Numbered from the stretch's first letter, positions 7,556-14,500 are shown. The stretch is DNA of 14,500 bases from an uncultured Bacteroidales bacterium (GCA_900319595.1 ONOZ01000103.1:1-14500), one strand, 5' to 3'. Notes: generated by a model not told the origin, from the sequence alone. A program made the numbers and translations.

Positions 7556-8254
7556 TTAATTATATAACCCTTTAACTTTACTTTTTATTGCTATAAAATT
7601 CTTTAAATAGTAGGGTTCAAAATATGCAGTATTCTCAAAAACATTATTTTTATACTTTTCAAAAACGAAATCTTTCATATACTTGGCTTGTAAATATATG
7701 TCTTTATCCAAAATATATCTACTATGTGTCAATACTTCTTTGCATTTTTCAGCACCATCGCCTGCAAGAATAATTTTTTGAGCTTCAAACCTCTCATATA
7801 AATCGCTTTCCACAATATCCGCAGAAACTTCTTTCAATGGATTTAACTTTTCATCATATAAACAAGAATAAACCTCCATTCGTCTTGCGTCAATCATCGG
7901 AATATATGCACAATTAGGATATTTTTCTTGCATCGCCTTCGCTAAAATCAGCAATGTATCCACTGCAATTAAAGGTACATTTAACCCAAAAGCAATTCCC
8001 TTTCCCATACTCGCACCTATACGCAAACCTGTATATGAACCAGGTCCTCGACTTATTGCAACGGCAGAAAGTTCCTGCATGGAAAAATAAGTATTTTCAA
8101 AAACCTTCTGTACAAGAGTCGCAAGCATTTTGGAGTGTGCATTATTTTCTTTACATTCCAAAGAGTTTATACTCACATCTCCTCTCATCAGTGCAACGGA
8201 ACATACATTAGTTGCAGTTTCTATACATAATATTAACGGCTTTCTATCTTCCAC
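7556..8254 (-). CDS. tsaB: tRNA threonylcarbamoyladenosine biosynthesis protein TsaB
   Basis: TsaB is the inactive ASKHA-fold partner of TsaD. With TsaE it helps place threonylcarbamoyl on A37 of ANN-decoding tRNAs. The 232-residue protein has the expected N-terminal strand and loop ILCIETATNVCSVAL (8-22), H40 in the NNAHSKML segment, and the family hallmark SRGPGSYTGLRIGASMGKGIA near 68-88. The usual follow-on PLIAVDTLLILA comes next, then IPMIDARRMEVY. The C-terminal third is variable, as in the family. It is transcribed from a promoter that mirrors that of the divergent TerB-J gene. Downstream, fabG follows after a 122-base gap holding a tandem repeat. Confidence 0.93.
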   Translation of the reverse strand: MEDRKPLILCIETATNVCSVALMRGDVSINSLECKENNAHSKMLATLVQKVFENTYFSMQELSAVAISRGPGSYTGLRIGASMGKGIAFGLNVPLIAVDTLLILAKAMQEKYPNCAYIPMIDARRMEVYSCLYDEKLNPLKEVSADIVESDLYERFEAQKIILAGDGAEKCKEVLTHSRYILDKDIYLQAKYMKDFVFEKYKNNVFENTAYFEPYYLKNFIAIKSKVKGLYN

Positions 8255-8280
8255 TACGATTTTCCACTATTTACAAAATG

Positions 8281-8288
8281 CAAAGTTA
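8281..8288 (-). promoter_or_regulatory. Probable tsaB promoter, -7 box TAACTTTG
   Basis: The minus strand reads TATAACTTTGCA here, a full match to the Bacteroidota -7 element, 26 bases upstream of the tsaB ATG. It lies inside the left arm of the inverted repeat. A -33 TTTG was not found at the usual distance. Confidence 0.55.
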
Positions 8289-8342
8289 TAAAATATTTTT
8301 CACATTTACTATTTGATATGAAAATTTAAACGATATTTTTTA

Positions 8343-8350
8343 TAACTTTG
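8343..8350 (+). promoter_or_regulatory. Probable promoter of the TerB-J / VWA operon, -7 box TAACTTTG
   Basis: TAACTTTGCA at 8343-8352 matches the Bacteroidota -7 element, 34 bases upstream of the ATG at 8385, inside the right arm of the inverted repeat. A TTTG at 8312-8315 is too far upstream (27 bases) to be a standard -33 element. Confidence 0.55.
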
Positions 8351-8384
8351 CATTTTGTAAATTTAAAATTCATATATTATTACT

Positions 8385-9146
8385 ATGGGTTGTGCTTGGA
8401 CTTTGGCTATTATTGTTTTCATATCTACGGGGAAATTCTTCTATGCCGTAATTGCATTCGTTATTGGACTACTTTTGGACGGCAGATCTTCAAAACAGCA
8501 AGAAGTAGAAACTCAAAAGAAGATCTCTTTCTTAGATAATCTCCTTATCTTGTTTGCTTTTGTTATGAAAGCCGATGGTAGGGTCAGTAAGATGGAGGTG
8601 CAGTATGTTCGTTCGTTTTTAGAGCAGAATTTTGGTACAGATGAAGCAAATAAAAGAATGTTAGAATTGCGAGATTTACTAAAAGACAACACTCTTTCTC
8701 TACAGCAGACTTGCACAAATATCAATCGTATTTTGAATTACTCGCAAAAATTAGAGTTTTTGCATTTCCTATTTAAGATTTCGGCAATTGACAGCGATAT
8801 TTCAAAACAAGAATTAAATGTAATTCACTCAATATCATCTTACTTACATATATCGGCTTGGGATTTCGGCACATTGCAAGCCATGTATTTGAACAATCAA
8901 AATCAAGGTGGCTATTCTTCTTATCAATCAACTCAAACACAATTAGAAAACGCTTACAAAATACTGCAAGTAAATCAAGATGCATCTAATGAAGAAATAA
9001 AAAAATCTTATAGAAAACTTGTTGTGAAGTATCATCCTGATAAAGTGGCATCATTAGGTGAGCAAATACAAAATCAAGCGAAAGAAAAATTCCAACAAAT
9101 CAATGCTGCATACGAACTAATTAAGAAAGAAAGGAATTTTAGCTAA
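8385..9146 (+). CDS. Membrane-anchored TerB-like / J-domain protein (DjlA-like)
   Basis: A 253-residue protein combining a hydrophobic N-terminus, a TerB-like helical domain and a C-terminal J domain, the order found in the DnaK co-chaperone DjlA. Residues 5-31 are hydrophobic and form one or two membrane segments. The TerB-like region spans about 48-165 and has the two internal acidic motifs of that fold, KADGRVSKMEVQYVRSFL near 62 and IDSDISKQELNVIHSI near 135. A Gln/Ser-rich linker follows at 171-187. The J domain runs from about 188 to 250 with the HPD motif at 217-219 (KYHPDK), so it should stimulate Hsp70 ATPase. Its TAA overlaps the next ATG by one base, so translation is probably coupled to the VWA-type gene. 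The DnaK partner and the client are not shown by the sequence. Confidence 0.85.
   Translation: MGCAWTLAIIVFISTGKFFYAVIAFVIGLLLDGRSSKQQEVETQKKISFLDNLLILFAFVMKADGRVSKMEVQYVRSFLEQNFGTDEANKRMLELRDLLKDNTLSLQQTCTNINRILNYSQKLEFLHFLFKISAIDSDISKQELNVIHSISSYLHISAWDFGTLQAMYLNNQNQGGYSSYQSTQTQLENAYKILQVNQDASNEEIKKSYRKLVVKYHPDKVASLGEQIQNQAKEKFQQINAAYELIKKERNFS
9132..9136 (+). promoter_or_regulatory. Shine-Dalgarno-like AGGAA before the coupled VWA-type gene
   Basis: AGGAA lies in the last codons of the TerB-J gene, within the purine-rich AAGAAAGAAAGGAA and about 9 bases before the ATG at 9146. Other genes in this window lack a clear SD. Together with the TAATG stop/start overlap, this suggests reinitiation or coupled translation. 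Confidence 0.5.
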
Positions 9147-11242
9147 TGTTTACCGAATACTCTCTTTGGTTTTTACCCCTAATATTAGTTGCTGCAATAG
9201 GTTTTGCATATTTTGTTTACTTTTTTAAACAAAACTCTTCAACATCCTTTACAAACGAACAAAAATATATACTATCTGCTTTAAGATTTTTAGGTATTTT
9301 TCTGATATTATTCCTATTGATTTCACCGGTTAAACGCATAAAAAATAAGATAATAGAAAAGCCTACCATAGTATTAGCACAAGATAATTCGTATTCAATT
9401 GCCAATACCAAATTTTCCGACTATTACAAAACTAAATATATAGATAATTTGGACAAACTAAGCAGAAATTTATCAAAAGATTATAATGTTGTCCGCTTAC
9501 TGATGGGTAGCAAAACAACCCCTATGAGAAATGAAATAAAATGGAATGACACACTGAAATTCAATGATTTCGCTACCGATATTTCTCACTCTATGGAATT
9601 CGTAAGTGAAAACTATTCAGCGGAAAATCTATCTGCTGTTATATTAGCAACTGACGGTATAGTAACACAAGGAAATAATTTTTTGAATTATGCAGATAAA
9701 TTTTCGTGTCCGATATACACTATTGCAATGGGCGATACTACTATACACAAAGATGTGATGATTTCAGACATTCAATATAATAAGATAGCATTTATTGATA
9801 CCGACTATCCAATTGAAGTAACCATTAAGGCAGATAAAGCATTGAATGAAAACTCTTCGCTATTTATGACAAAAGATGGCAAAACAACTCAAATAAAATC
9901 ATTCAATATAGACAACGATTCATATTCTATTACGATGGAATTGAAAGGTACTAGTAAGAAAGCAGGTATAGAAAAAATTAGTTTTTATGTAAGTGAAATT
10001 GATGATGAAGGTAATAAAATAAATAATAGAAAAGATATTTTCATTGAGGTATTGGATACAAAGAAAAAAGTATTAATTTTAGCTAATGCACCTCACCCTG
10101 ACATATCTGCAATAAAGACAGCACTAAGTAATAATCAAAACTATACCATTGATGTAAATATTGCAGGCAATAATCAAAAGAACCCTATGGATTATGATTT
10201 GGTTGTACTGCACTGCCTACCTGATAATTCTAGTTCATTTCATATAATAAAGAATTTGCAAAACAAAGGAATTAGTTCACTATTCATTGTAGGACAAGGA
10301 ACTAACATTCAATTGTTCAACGCATTAAATACGGGAATGAATTTATCTGCAGTTTCCTCCTCAACAAATAATGTTTTGGCAACATATAATCCTGCCTTTT
10401 CCTTATTTACCATGTCGGAGAATACTATTAATATTTTAAAAGATTTGCCACCTATTTTGTCAAAGACTGCAAGATATACAGCAACTTCCAATATTCAAAC
10501 GCTGTTATATCAAAAAATTGGAGCGGTATCAACAACTTATCCTTTAATTGCCTATAACAACGAAGGCAATAGTAAAATAGCATTTATTTTAGGAGAAAAC
10601 ATTTGGAGGTGGCGTTTGCAAAATTATTTAATAAATGAATCTACCGAGCAAGTAGACGAAATAGTTTTGAAGACCGCACAGTTAGTGTCCACGAAAACAG
10701 ACAAAAATCGTTTTAGGGTAGAACACAAAGATATATATTCGCAAAACGAGAATATCATATTCTTTGCACAGTTTTATAATGAAAACTTTGAATTAATCAA
10801 TACCCCTGAGGTTTCTTTGCAAATTACTGGTAACAAAATAAATAACACATATACTTTTGGGAAAAATAACAATGCCTATTATCTTAACTTAGGTACGATG
10901 GTCGAAGGAGAATATTCTTTTACAGCAAAGACAACATATAATAATAAGGAATATAAACAAAGTAATAGATTCGTAATATCTGCAAACAATTTGGAACTGT
11001 CTTCACTTACTGCAAGACATTCTTTGCTTTATACTCTATCTACAAAAACTAATGCACAAATGTTACCAGCCGAAGATATACTTAAACTGGAAGACTTCAT
11101 AAAACAAAATGGCAATATCAAACCAATAATTCACATAAATCAAGAAAACAAAAAATTCATATCGCTTTGGTGGTATTGGTTATTGATAACACTTTCCTTT
11201 GGTAGCGAGTGGCTTTTGCGGAAATACTGGGGGCGTGTATAA
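9146..11242 (+). CDS. Membrane protein with VWA-like (MIDAS) and amidotransferase-like domains
   Basis: A 698-residue protein of unknown role. Two hydrophobic N-terminal segments (about 7-27 and 44-61) are followed by a VWA-like domain from about 73 to 200. Its MIDAS elements are present: DNSYS at 80-84 (D-x-S-x-S), T144 in DFATDIS, and ATDG at 168-171. An extended beta-type region covers roughly 205-305. A Rossmann-like region then starts KKVLILANAPHPD at 307-319 and resembles the class I glutamine amidotransferase-like domain found in such proteins. A second beta-rich region fills about 530-640. One C-terminal membrane segment (about 668-690, SLWWYWLLITLSFGSEWLL) ends with a basic tail. The layout resembles Bacteroidota VWA membrane proteins related to Bat proteins, but it is too long for BatA or BatB. 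The start overlaps the TerB-J stop. No terminator was found in the 50 bases before the convergent regulator. Confidence 0.75.
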   Translation: MFTEYSLWFLPLILVAAIGFAYFVYFFKQNSSTSFTNEQKYILSALRFLGIFLILFLLISPVKRIKNKIIEKPTIVLAQDNSYSIANTKFSDYYKTKYIDNLDKLSRNLSKDYNVVRLLMGSKTTPMRNEIKWNDTLKFNDFATDISHSMEFVSENYSAENLSAVILATDGIVTQGNNFLNYADKFSCPIYTIAMGDTTIHKDVMISDIQYNKIAFIDTDYPIEVTIKADKALNENSSLFMTKDGKTTQIKSFNIDNDSYSITMELKGTSKKAGIEKISFYVSEIDDEGNKINNRKDIFIEVLDTKKKVLILANAPHPDISAIKTALSNNQNYTIDVNIAGNNQKNPMDYDLVVLHCLPDNSSSFHIIKNLQNKGISSLFIVGQGTNIQLFNALNTGMNLSAVSSSTNNVLATYNPAFSLFTMSENTINILKDLPPILSKTARYTATSNIQTLLYQKIGAVSTTYPLIAYNNEGNSKIAFILGENIWRWRLQNYLINESTEQVDEIVLKTAQLVSTKTDKNRFRVEHKDIYSQNENIIFFAQFYNENFELINTPEVSLQITGNKINNTYTFGKNNNAYYLNLGTMVEGEYSFTAKTTYNNKEYKQSNRFVISANNLELSSLTARHSLLYTLSTKTNAQMLPAEDILKLEDFIKQNGNIKPIIHINQENKKFISLWWYWLLITLSFGSEWLLRKYWGRV

Positions 11243-11292
11243 AAACAGAAACTATCAAATTTATTATGTGTGTCAATACAATATAGCCATTC

Positions 11293-12006
11293 CTAACTTG
11301 TGCTATCAATTACTTTAATACGATATCCTAAAGAATGTGTATTTGATATAACTATACTATCATCTTGTGACAAGTATTTACGCAAACGAGTTATATATAC
11401 GTCCATACTTCTTGCAGTTCTATAAGAATCGTTATTCCATATTTCTGTCAAAAGTCTATGTTTAGATACCATTTTCCCCATATTACGACAAAGCATTGAC
11501 AATATCATATTTTCTTTTTTTGTCAAATGTTGCTCTGTTTCATAGTCATTTATTTTATATGTCAATGATGCTTGTTGAGTATTATATCTATAAATCCCCA
11601 ATGCAAAAGAGGTTATGTTATTATGTTGCTCGCGTAATTGACTTGCTTTGCTTTGCATATTAGACAAAAGATTACGCATAACCAAAGGTGTTGTCATTGT
11701 AAAAAATAGAGGATTTGCCTGCTGTATAATCCGCTTATTTTCTATGGAATTACAAATGAAATAAATAACCACCTTATCATCAAAGTCCAAAATACTATTT
11801 GCTATATCCATACTTGCTTGCAATGAATTGTTATCATCAAATAAAGCAAACATTATGGCATTCCCTTTTATATAAAAACGCAAATCTTTTTCTCCGTTAG
11901 GAATAAATACATTAAAATACTTTCTTTCAAAATACAAAGTTAGTGCCTTTTGCAAATTCTCTTCACTAAGTTTCAATAATATATTACCTTTCCTAACCCT
12001 CGTCAT
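11293..12006 (-). CDS. OmpR/RprY-type response regulator with degenerate receiver domain
   Basis: A 237-residue DNA-binding regulator. The C-terminal winged helix (about 140-233) is well conserved: LTKKENMILSMLCRN, the recognition-helix region ARSMDVYITRLRKYL at 198-212, and the wing THSLGYRI. It closely resembles the C-terminus of RprY of Bacteroides. The N-terminal 120 residues match a receiver in length and pattern but lack key residues. The acidic pair is replaced by S14-E15, the beta-4 Thr by C85, and the beta-5 Lys by T106 (MTTP where KP is expected). D57 may occupy the phospho-acceptor position. Normal aspartyl-phosphate switching is therefore unlikely. No histidine kinase is adjacent. 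It starts 19 bases after lepB on the same strand, so it is probably co-transcribed with lepB. Confidence 0.85.
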   Translation of the reverse strand: MTRVRKGNILLKLSEENLQKALTLYFERKYFNVFIPNGEKDLRFYIKGNAIMFALFDDNNSLQASMDIANSILDFDDKVVIYFICNSIENKRIIQQANPLFFTMTTPLVMRNLLSNMQSKASQLREQHNNITSFALGIYRYNTQQASLTYKINDYETEQHLTKKENMILSMLCRNMGKMVSKHRLLTEIWNNDSYRTARSMDVYITRLRKYLSQDDSIVISNTHSLGYRIKVIDSTS

Positions 12007-12025
12007 AGTTCAGTAAATGTTTTAG

Positions 12026-13759
12026 TTATTTTACTTTTCTACATAGTTTGTTTAGCCTAATTTTCTTTAATCCCTTTTGGTCTTTATTCCAAGATAACCA
12101 AACAAACGATGCTTTGCCTACAATATGGTCTTCTGGTACAAAACCCCAATAGCGAGAGTCTGCACTATTATGACGATTGTCGCCCATCATCCAATAATAA
12201 TCCATCCTGAATGTATATGTTGTGGCTTTCTTGCCATTCAATAGCCAAATACCATCTTGTTTTTCCAAGGTATTGCCTTCAAATATACGAATACAGCGAC
12301 CATAAAGCATTTCGGTTTCGTCATTGAGTTCTATTTCCATACCTTTATTTGGAATAACAACCGAGCCATAATTATCTACATTCCAATTGTATATATCTGA
12401 ATAAGGGAATAAGTCTCTACTCTTATATCCTTTCATTGCAAGTACAGGTTCTATGCCCTCAATATATTCCATTTGACTAATTTCTTTAATAATTTCCTCA
12501 CTCAAAGGTAATGTAGGGTAGTTTTTTAAAGTATTTATTTGCTCCTCTGCTATGTTTGCCTGTTGTAAAAATGAACTTATATTAGGCAATTCAGGGTGAA
12601 ATAAAACTTGGCAATATAGCATTGTATTATCGTCAGCAATCAAAGAGTAATCTCCTTTATTGACACTCATAGGCTGGATATTTATCACATACGGATGATT
12701 CTTTAAGGTCTGTATCTGCTGTTTAGTCAGATTCATATAGCAATACATTCCCATCATTTGCATATCTTCTTTACTTACCCCAATATTGAGCAATTCTTTT
12801 TCATTAAAGAAATAACCGTCCTTTATCTTTACGTAATACGTTAGTTGAAAGTCTTTTGGAGACTCTTGTTTTTGACCGTTGATATACACTATACCATCTT
12901 CTATTTTCAATGTTTCACCTGGAAGTCCTATACAACGTTTAATAAAATTCTCTCTTTTATCTACAGGACGTGCAATAATATCTCCAAATCTTCCCTTATC
13001 GCTCCAAACATTCTCTCTGCCATACTCTCTAACTAATGAATAATAACTTTGGTTGCTCTGATATACGGTAGAAAGTGTATCACCATCTGGAAAATTAAAC
13101 ACAACAGCATCTCCTCTTTGGATTTGACCAAAACCAGGTAGCCTATGATAAGGTAGTTTTAGCCATTCCACATAAGATTTTGTATTCAAAATTGGAATAG
13201 TATGGTGAGTTAAAGGGACTGATAGTGGGGTCATCGGAACACGTGGCCCATACGCCATTTTACTAACAAACAAAAAGTCGCCAACCAATAAACTTTTTTC
13301 CATAGAAGATGATGGTATTTTATATGCTTCAAAAAACATACTTCTAATTATAGTAGCGGCAATAACAGCAAATATAATCGCATCTGCCCAATCTCTAACT
13401 GCTCCAACCTTTATTTCCCCTGCATCTTTAGGATGTGTATATACATCTTTATTAAAGCCCATTAGTGGCAACATCACCCAAGGCACCAAAGCAACAAGTA
13501 CCTGAAAGCCAAGCCCTCTGTGATTAAAACATTTAGCAAATTCTATAAAAATAAGAATTATTACAAAGACATTGATAAAAGGTATTAGCATATAAATAAA
13601 CCACCAAAACGATTTATCAATAATCTTTATGGCTACCCAGATATTATAAAACGGAATAAGGGCTTTACAACCCATATGACCCGCTTTTCTAAATATTTTC
13701 CACAATCCTACAAATACCAAAATAGTTTGTATTGCAAATATCAATAAATATGTATCCAT
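12026..13759 (-). CDS. lepB: Signal peptidase I with DUF5684-like N-terminus and large insertion
   Basis: LepB removes signal peptides from exported proteins at the outer face of the inner membrane. The 577 residues are long for the family. Residues 1-105 are a multi-span membrane region with the IPFYNIWV segment and WWFIYMLIP pattern of DUF5684-like domains. A further membrane segment lies at about 124-141. The catalytic Ser152 is in YKIPSSSMEKSL and the general-base Lys274 in NFIKRCIGLPGE. The last conserved box is MGDNRHNSADSRYWGFV (525-541). Between boxes D and E, roughly 305-460 is an insertion that contains a repeated helix motif (N343-P356 and N402-P415). Both catalytic residues are intact, so it should be active; the insertion's role is unknown. 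It probably shares a transcript with the downstream RprY-like regulator and has a promoter-like box at 13798-13805. Confidence 0.94.
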   Translation of the reverse strand: MDTYLLIFAIQTILVFVGLWKIFRKAGHMGCKALIPFYNIWVAIKIIDKSFWWFIYMLIPFINVFVIILIFIEFAKCFNHRGLGFQVLVALVPWVMLPLMGFNKDVYTHPKDAGEIKVGAVRDWADAIIFAVIAATIIRSMFFEAYKIPSSSMEKSLLVGDFLFVSKMAYGPRVPMTPLSVPLTHHTIPILNTKSYVEWLKLPYHRLPGFGQIQRGDAVVFNFPDGDTLSTVYQSNQSYYSLVREYGRENVWSDKGRFGDIIARPVDKRENFIKRCIGLPGETLKIEDGIVYINGQKQESPKDFQLTYYVKIKDGYFFNEKELLNIGVSKEDMQMMGMYCYMNLTKQQIQTLKNHPYVINIQPMSVNKGDYSLIADDNTMLYCQVLFHPELPNISSFLQQANIAEEQINTLKNYPTLPLSEEIIKEISQMEYIEGIEPVLAMKGYKSRDLFPYSDIYNWNVDNYGSVVIPNKGMEIELNDETEMLYGRCIRIFEGNTLEKQDGIWLLNGKKATTYTFRMDYYWMMGDNRHNSADSRYWGFVPEDHIVGKASFVWLSWNKDQKGLKKIRLNKLCRKVK

Positions 13760-13797
13760 TTTCGTTTATGCTATTAGAAAATTATCAATTTAAGGTG

Positions 13798-13805
13798 CAA
13801 ATTTA
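13798..13805 (-). promoter_or_regulatory. Probable lepB promoter, -7 box TAAATTTG
   Basis: The minus strand reads TAAATTTGCA here, a match to the Bacteroidota -7 consensus, 38 bases upstream of the lepB ATG. A TTTG lies 15 bases further upstream (13821-13824), closer than the usual 19-21. Confidence 0.45.
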
Positions 13806-13816
13806 CGAAAAAACAA

Positions 13817-13869
13817 AATACAAAAAAATATTTTTACATTATTTGTACGAAATTACATTTTTTTGTATT
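13817..13869. repeat. 13-bp inverted repeat in the lepB / S41 protease divergent region
   Basis: AATACAAAAAAAT (13817-13829) and ATTTTTTTGTATT (13857-13869) are exact reverse complements with a 27-base spacer. They lie between the two divergent -7 boxes, and the right arm abuts the protease box. The A/T-run core makes chance more likely than for the 25-bp repeat near 8300. The rest of the 291-base gap (13760-14050) shows no gene. Confidence 0.5.
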
Positions 13870-13876
13870 AAATTTG
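13869..13876 (+). promoter_or_regulatory. Probable S41 protease promoter, -7 box TAAATTTG
   Basis: TAAATTTGCA matches the Bacteroidota -7 consensus. A TTTG at 13842-13845 lies 23 bases upstream, slightly longer than the standard spacing. The box overlaps a palindrome, TTTGCA-T-TGCAAA (13873-13885), that could be an operator. The leader to the ATG at 14051 would be about 165-170 bases. Confidence 0.45.
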
Positions 13877-14050
13877 CATTGCAAAATTGACAAATTTTAC
13901 CTAAAAGAAAAAAGACGACAAATAAAAAAATTATTTATTGAGAATATTTTGCTAAATTCAGAAAAGAATTTACTAATCACGAGAAAGAATTGAAATGCTT
14001 AAAATCATATAAAAATAAGGATTAAAAACACTATAAATTTATAACAAAAT

Positions 14051-14500
14051 ATGAAAAAATCTTTCATTATTATTGCCACATTACTAATAAGCATTGTAGC
14101 AATGGGACAAGACCAAGAGTCAAAAACTACAAAGAAAATGATGCAACTAATGTGGATGATAGATAATTTCTATGTAGATACCACAAACCTACCTAATATT
14201 ACTGAAAAGGGAGTAGAGACTATGCTTAAAGAACTTGACCCTCACTCAGCATACATTGCCAAAAAGGACGTTCAAGCAGCCAACGAACCTTTACAAGGAA
14301 ATATTATTGGTATAGGTGTAACTTATCAACTAATGAATGATACTATTCACATTATAGATGTAGTTGCTGACGGACCAAGTGAAAAGGTTGGTATGTTTCC
14401 CGGAGATAAAATAATAAAAGTTGATGACACCATAGCAACAGGTAAAGAAATCAATCAGGATTGGGTAATCAAACATTTGAGAGGCAAAAAAGGGACAAAA
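14051..14500 (+). CDS. S41 family C-terminal processing protease, N-terminal part (runs off the window)
   Basis: The frame is open from the ATG at 14051 to the window edge (150 codons), so only the N-terminal part is present. A signal peptide is clear (MKKSFIIIATLLISIVAMGQ). The hallmark ELDPHSAYI of CtpA/Prc-type proteases is at 61-69. A PDZ domain begins near 82 (GNIIGIGVTYQL) and continues through VVADGPSEKVGMFPGDKIIKVDD, the peptide-binding and GDxI segment. The catalytic Ser/Lys domain would lie beyond the edge. Such enzymes cleave C-termini of exported proteins in the periplasm. It is divergent from lepB, so two export-related protease genes share a control region. The family call is firm; the exact member cannot be set from this fragment. 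Confidence 0.9.
   Translation, partial: MKKSFIIIATLLISIVAMGQDQESKTTKKMMQLMWMIDNFYVDTTNLPNITEKGVETMLKELDPHSAYIAKKDVQAANEPLQGNIIGIGVTYQLMNDTIHIIDVVADGPSEKVGMFPGDKIIKVDDTIATGKEINQDWVIKHLRGKKGTK

Larger units (their letters stand above)
8269..8362. repeat. 25-bp perfect inverted repeat spanning the tsaB / TerB-J divergent promoters
   Basis: The left arm 8269-8293 and right arm 8338-8362 are exact reverse complements over 25 bases, with a 44-base spacer. Each arm contains TATAACTTTGC, read outward towards its own gene, so each carries the -7 box of one of the two divergent genes. Each arm also holds TTTGCATTTTGTAAA, an imperfect dyad (TTTGCA / TGTAAA) that could be an operator half-site. The identity goes well beyond the promoter consensus. 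Confidence 0.85.

Noticed and set aside
8348..8539. A 63-codon plus-strand frame that overlaps the TerB-J start
   Set aside because: It reads the TerB-J gene out of frame, begins at the ATTTTG/ATG region of the promoter, and has no family similarity. The TerB-J frame carries clear domains.
11243..11292. Terminator between the convergent VWA-type gene and the regulator
   Set aside because: No inverted repeat of useful length is visible in these 50 bases.
12845..13036. A 63-codon plus-strand frame inside lepB
   Set aside because: It is antisense to the region encoding the catalytic Lys box of LepB, with no promoter or recognisable domain.

Overview
The window is AT-rich bacterial chromosome and looks like Bacteroidota, most likely Bacteroidales. 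Four things point there: a short primary sigma factor without region 1.1; promoters with the Bacteroidota -7 element TAnnTTTG and mostly no Shine-Dalgarno sequence; a signal peptidase I with a DUF5684-like N-terminus and a large insertion; and a regulator whose DNA-binding domain resembles RprY of Bacteroides. I cannot name a genus. No mobile element, CRISPR array, rRNA or tRNA was seen, and gene content is mainly core housekeeping.

Layout. 73-1645 (minus): primary sigma factor rpoD and nadD (NAD synthesis). 1868-4400 (plus): a WcaE-like family 2 glycosyltransferase, trmB (tRNA m7G46 methyltransferase) and an exported TPR protein, ending at a hairpin (4436-4478) that faces a convergent gene. 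4495-8254 (minus): tsaB, fabG, a trans-sulfuration-type PLP enzyme and, beyond a terminator (5389-5438), a BadF/BadG-type sugar kinase. 8385-11242 (plus): a translationally coupled pair, a TerB plus J-domain membrane protein and a VWA-type membrane protein. 11293-13759 (minus): lepB followed by an OmpR/RprY-type regulator with a degenerate receiver domain. 14051 to the edge (plus): the first 150 codons of an S41 C-terminal processing protease.

Regulation. The three divergent intergenic regions (1646-1867, 8255-8384, 13760-14050) each carry two opposed copies of a -7-like box that reads TAACTTTGCA or TAAATTTGCA. In the tsaB/TerB-J region this grows into a 25-bp perfect inverted repeat, so the two promoters are mirror images. 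The tsaB-fabG gap holds a 21-bp tandem repeat that lies in frame within a 22-codon micro-ORF overlapping the tsaB stop.

I do not see an obvious new defence or mobile system. The best leads are the TerB-J/VWA pair with its mirrored promoter, the degenerate-receiver regulator downstream of lepB, the repeated helix motif inside the LepB insertion, and the repeat/micro-ORF between tsaB and fabG.
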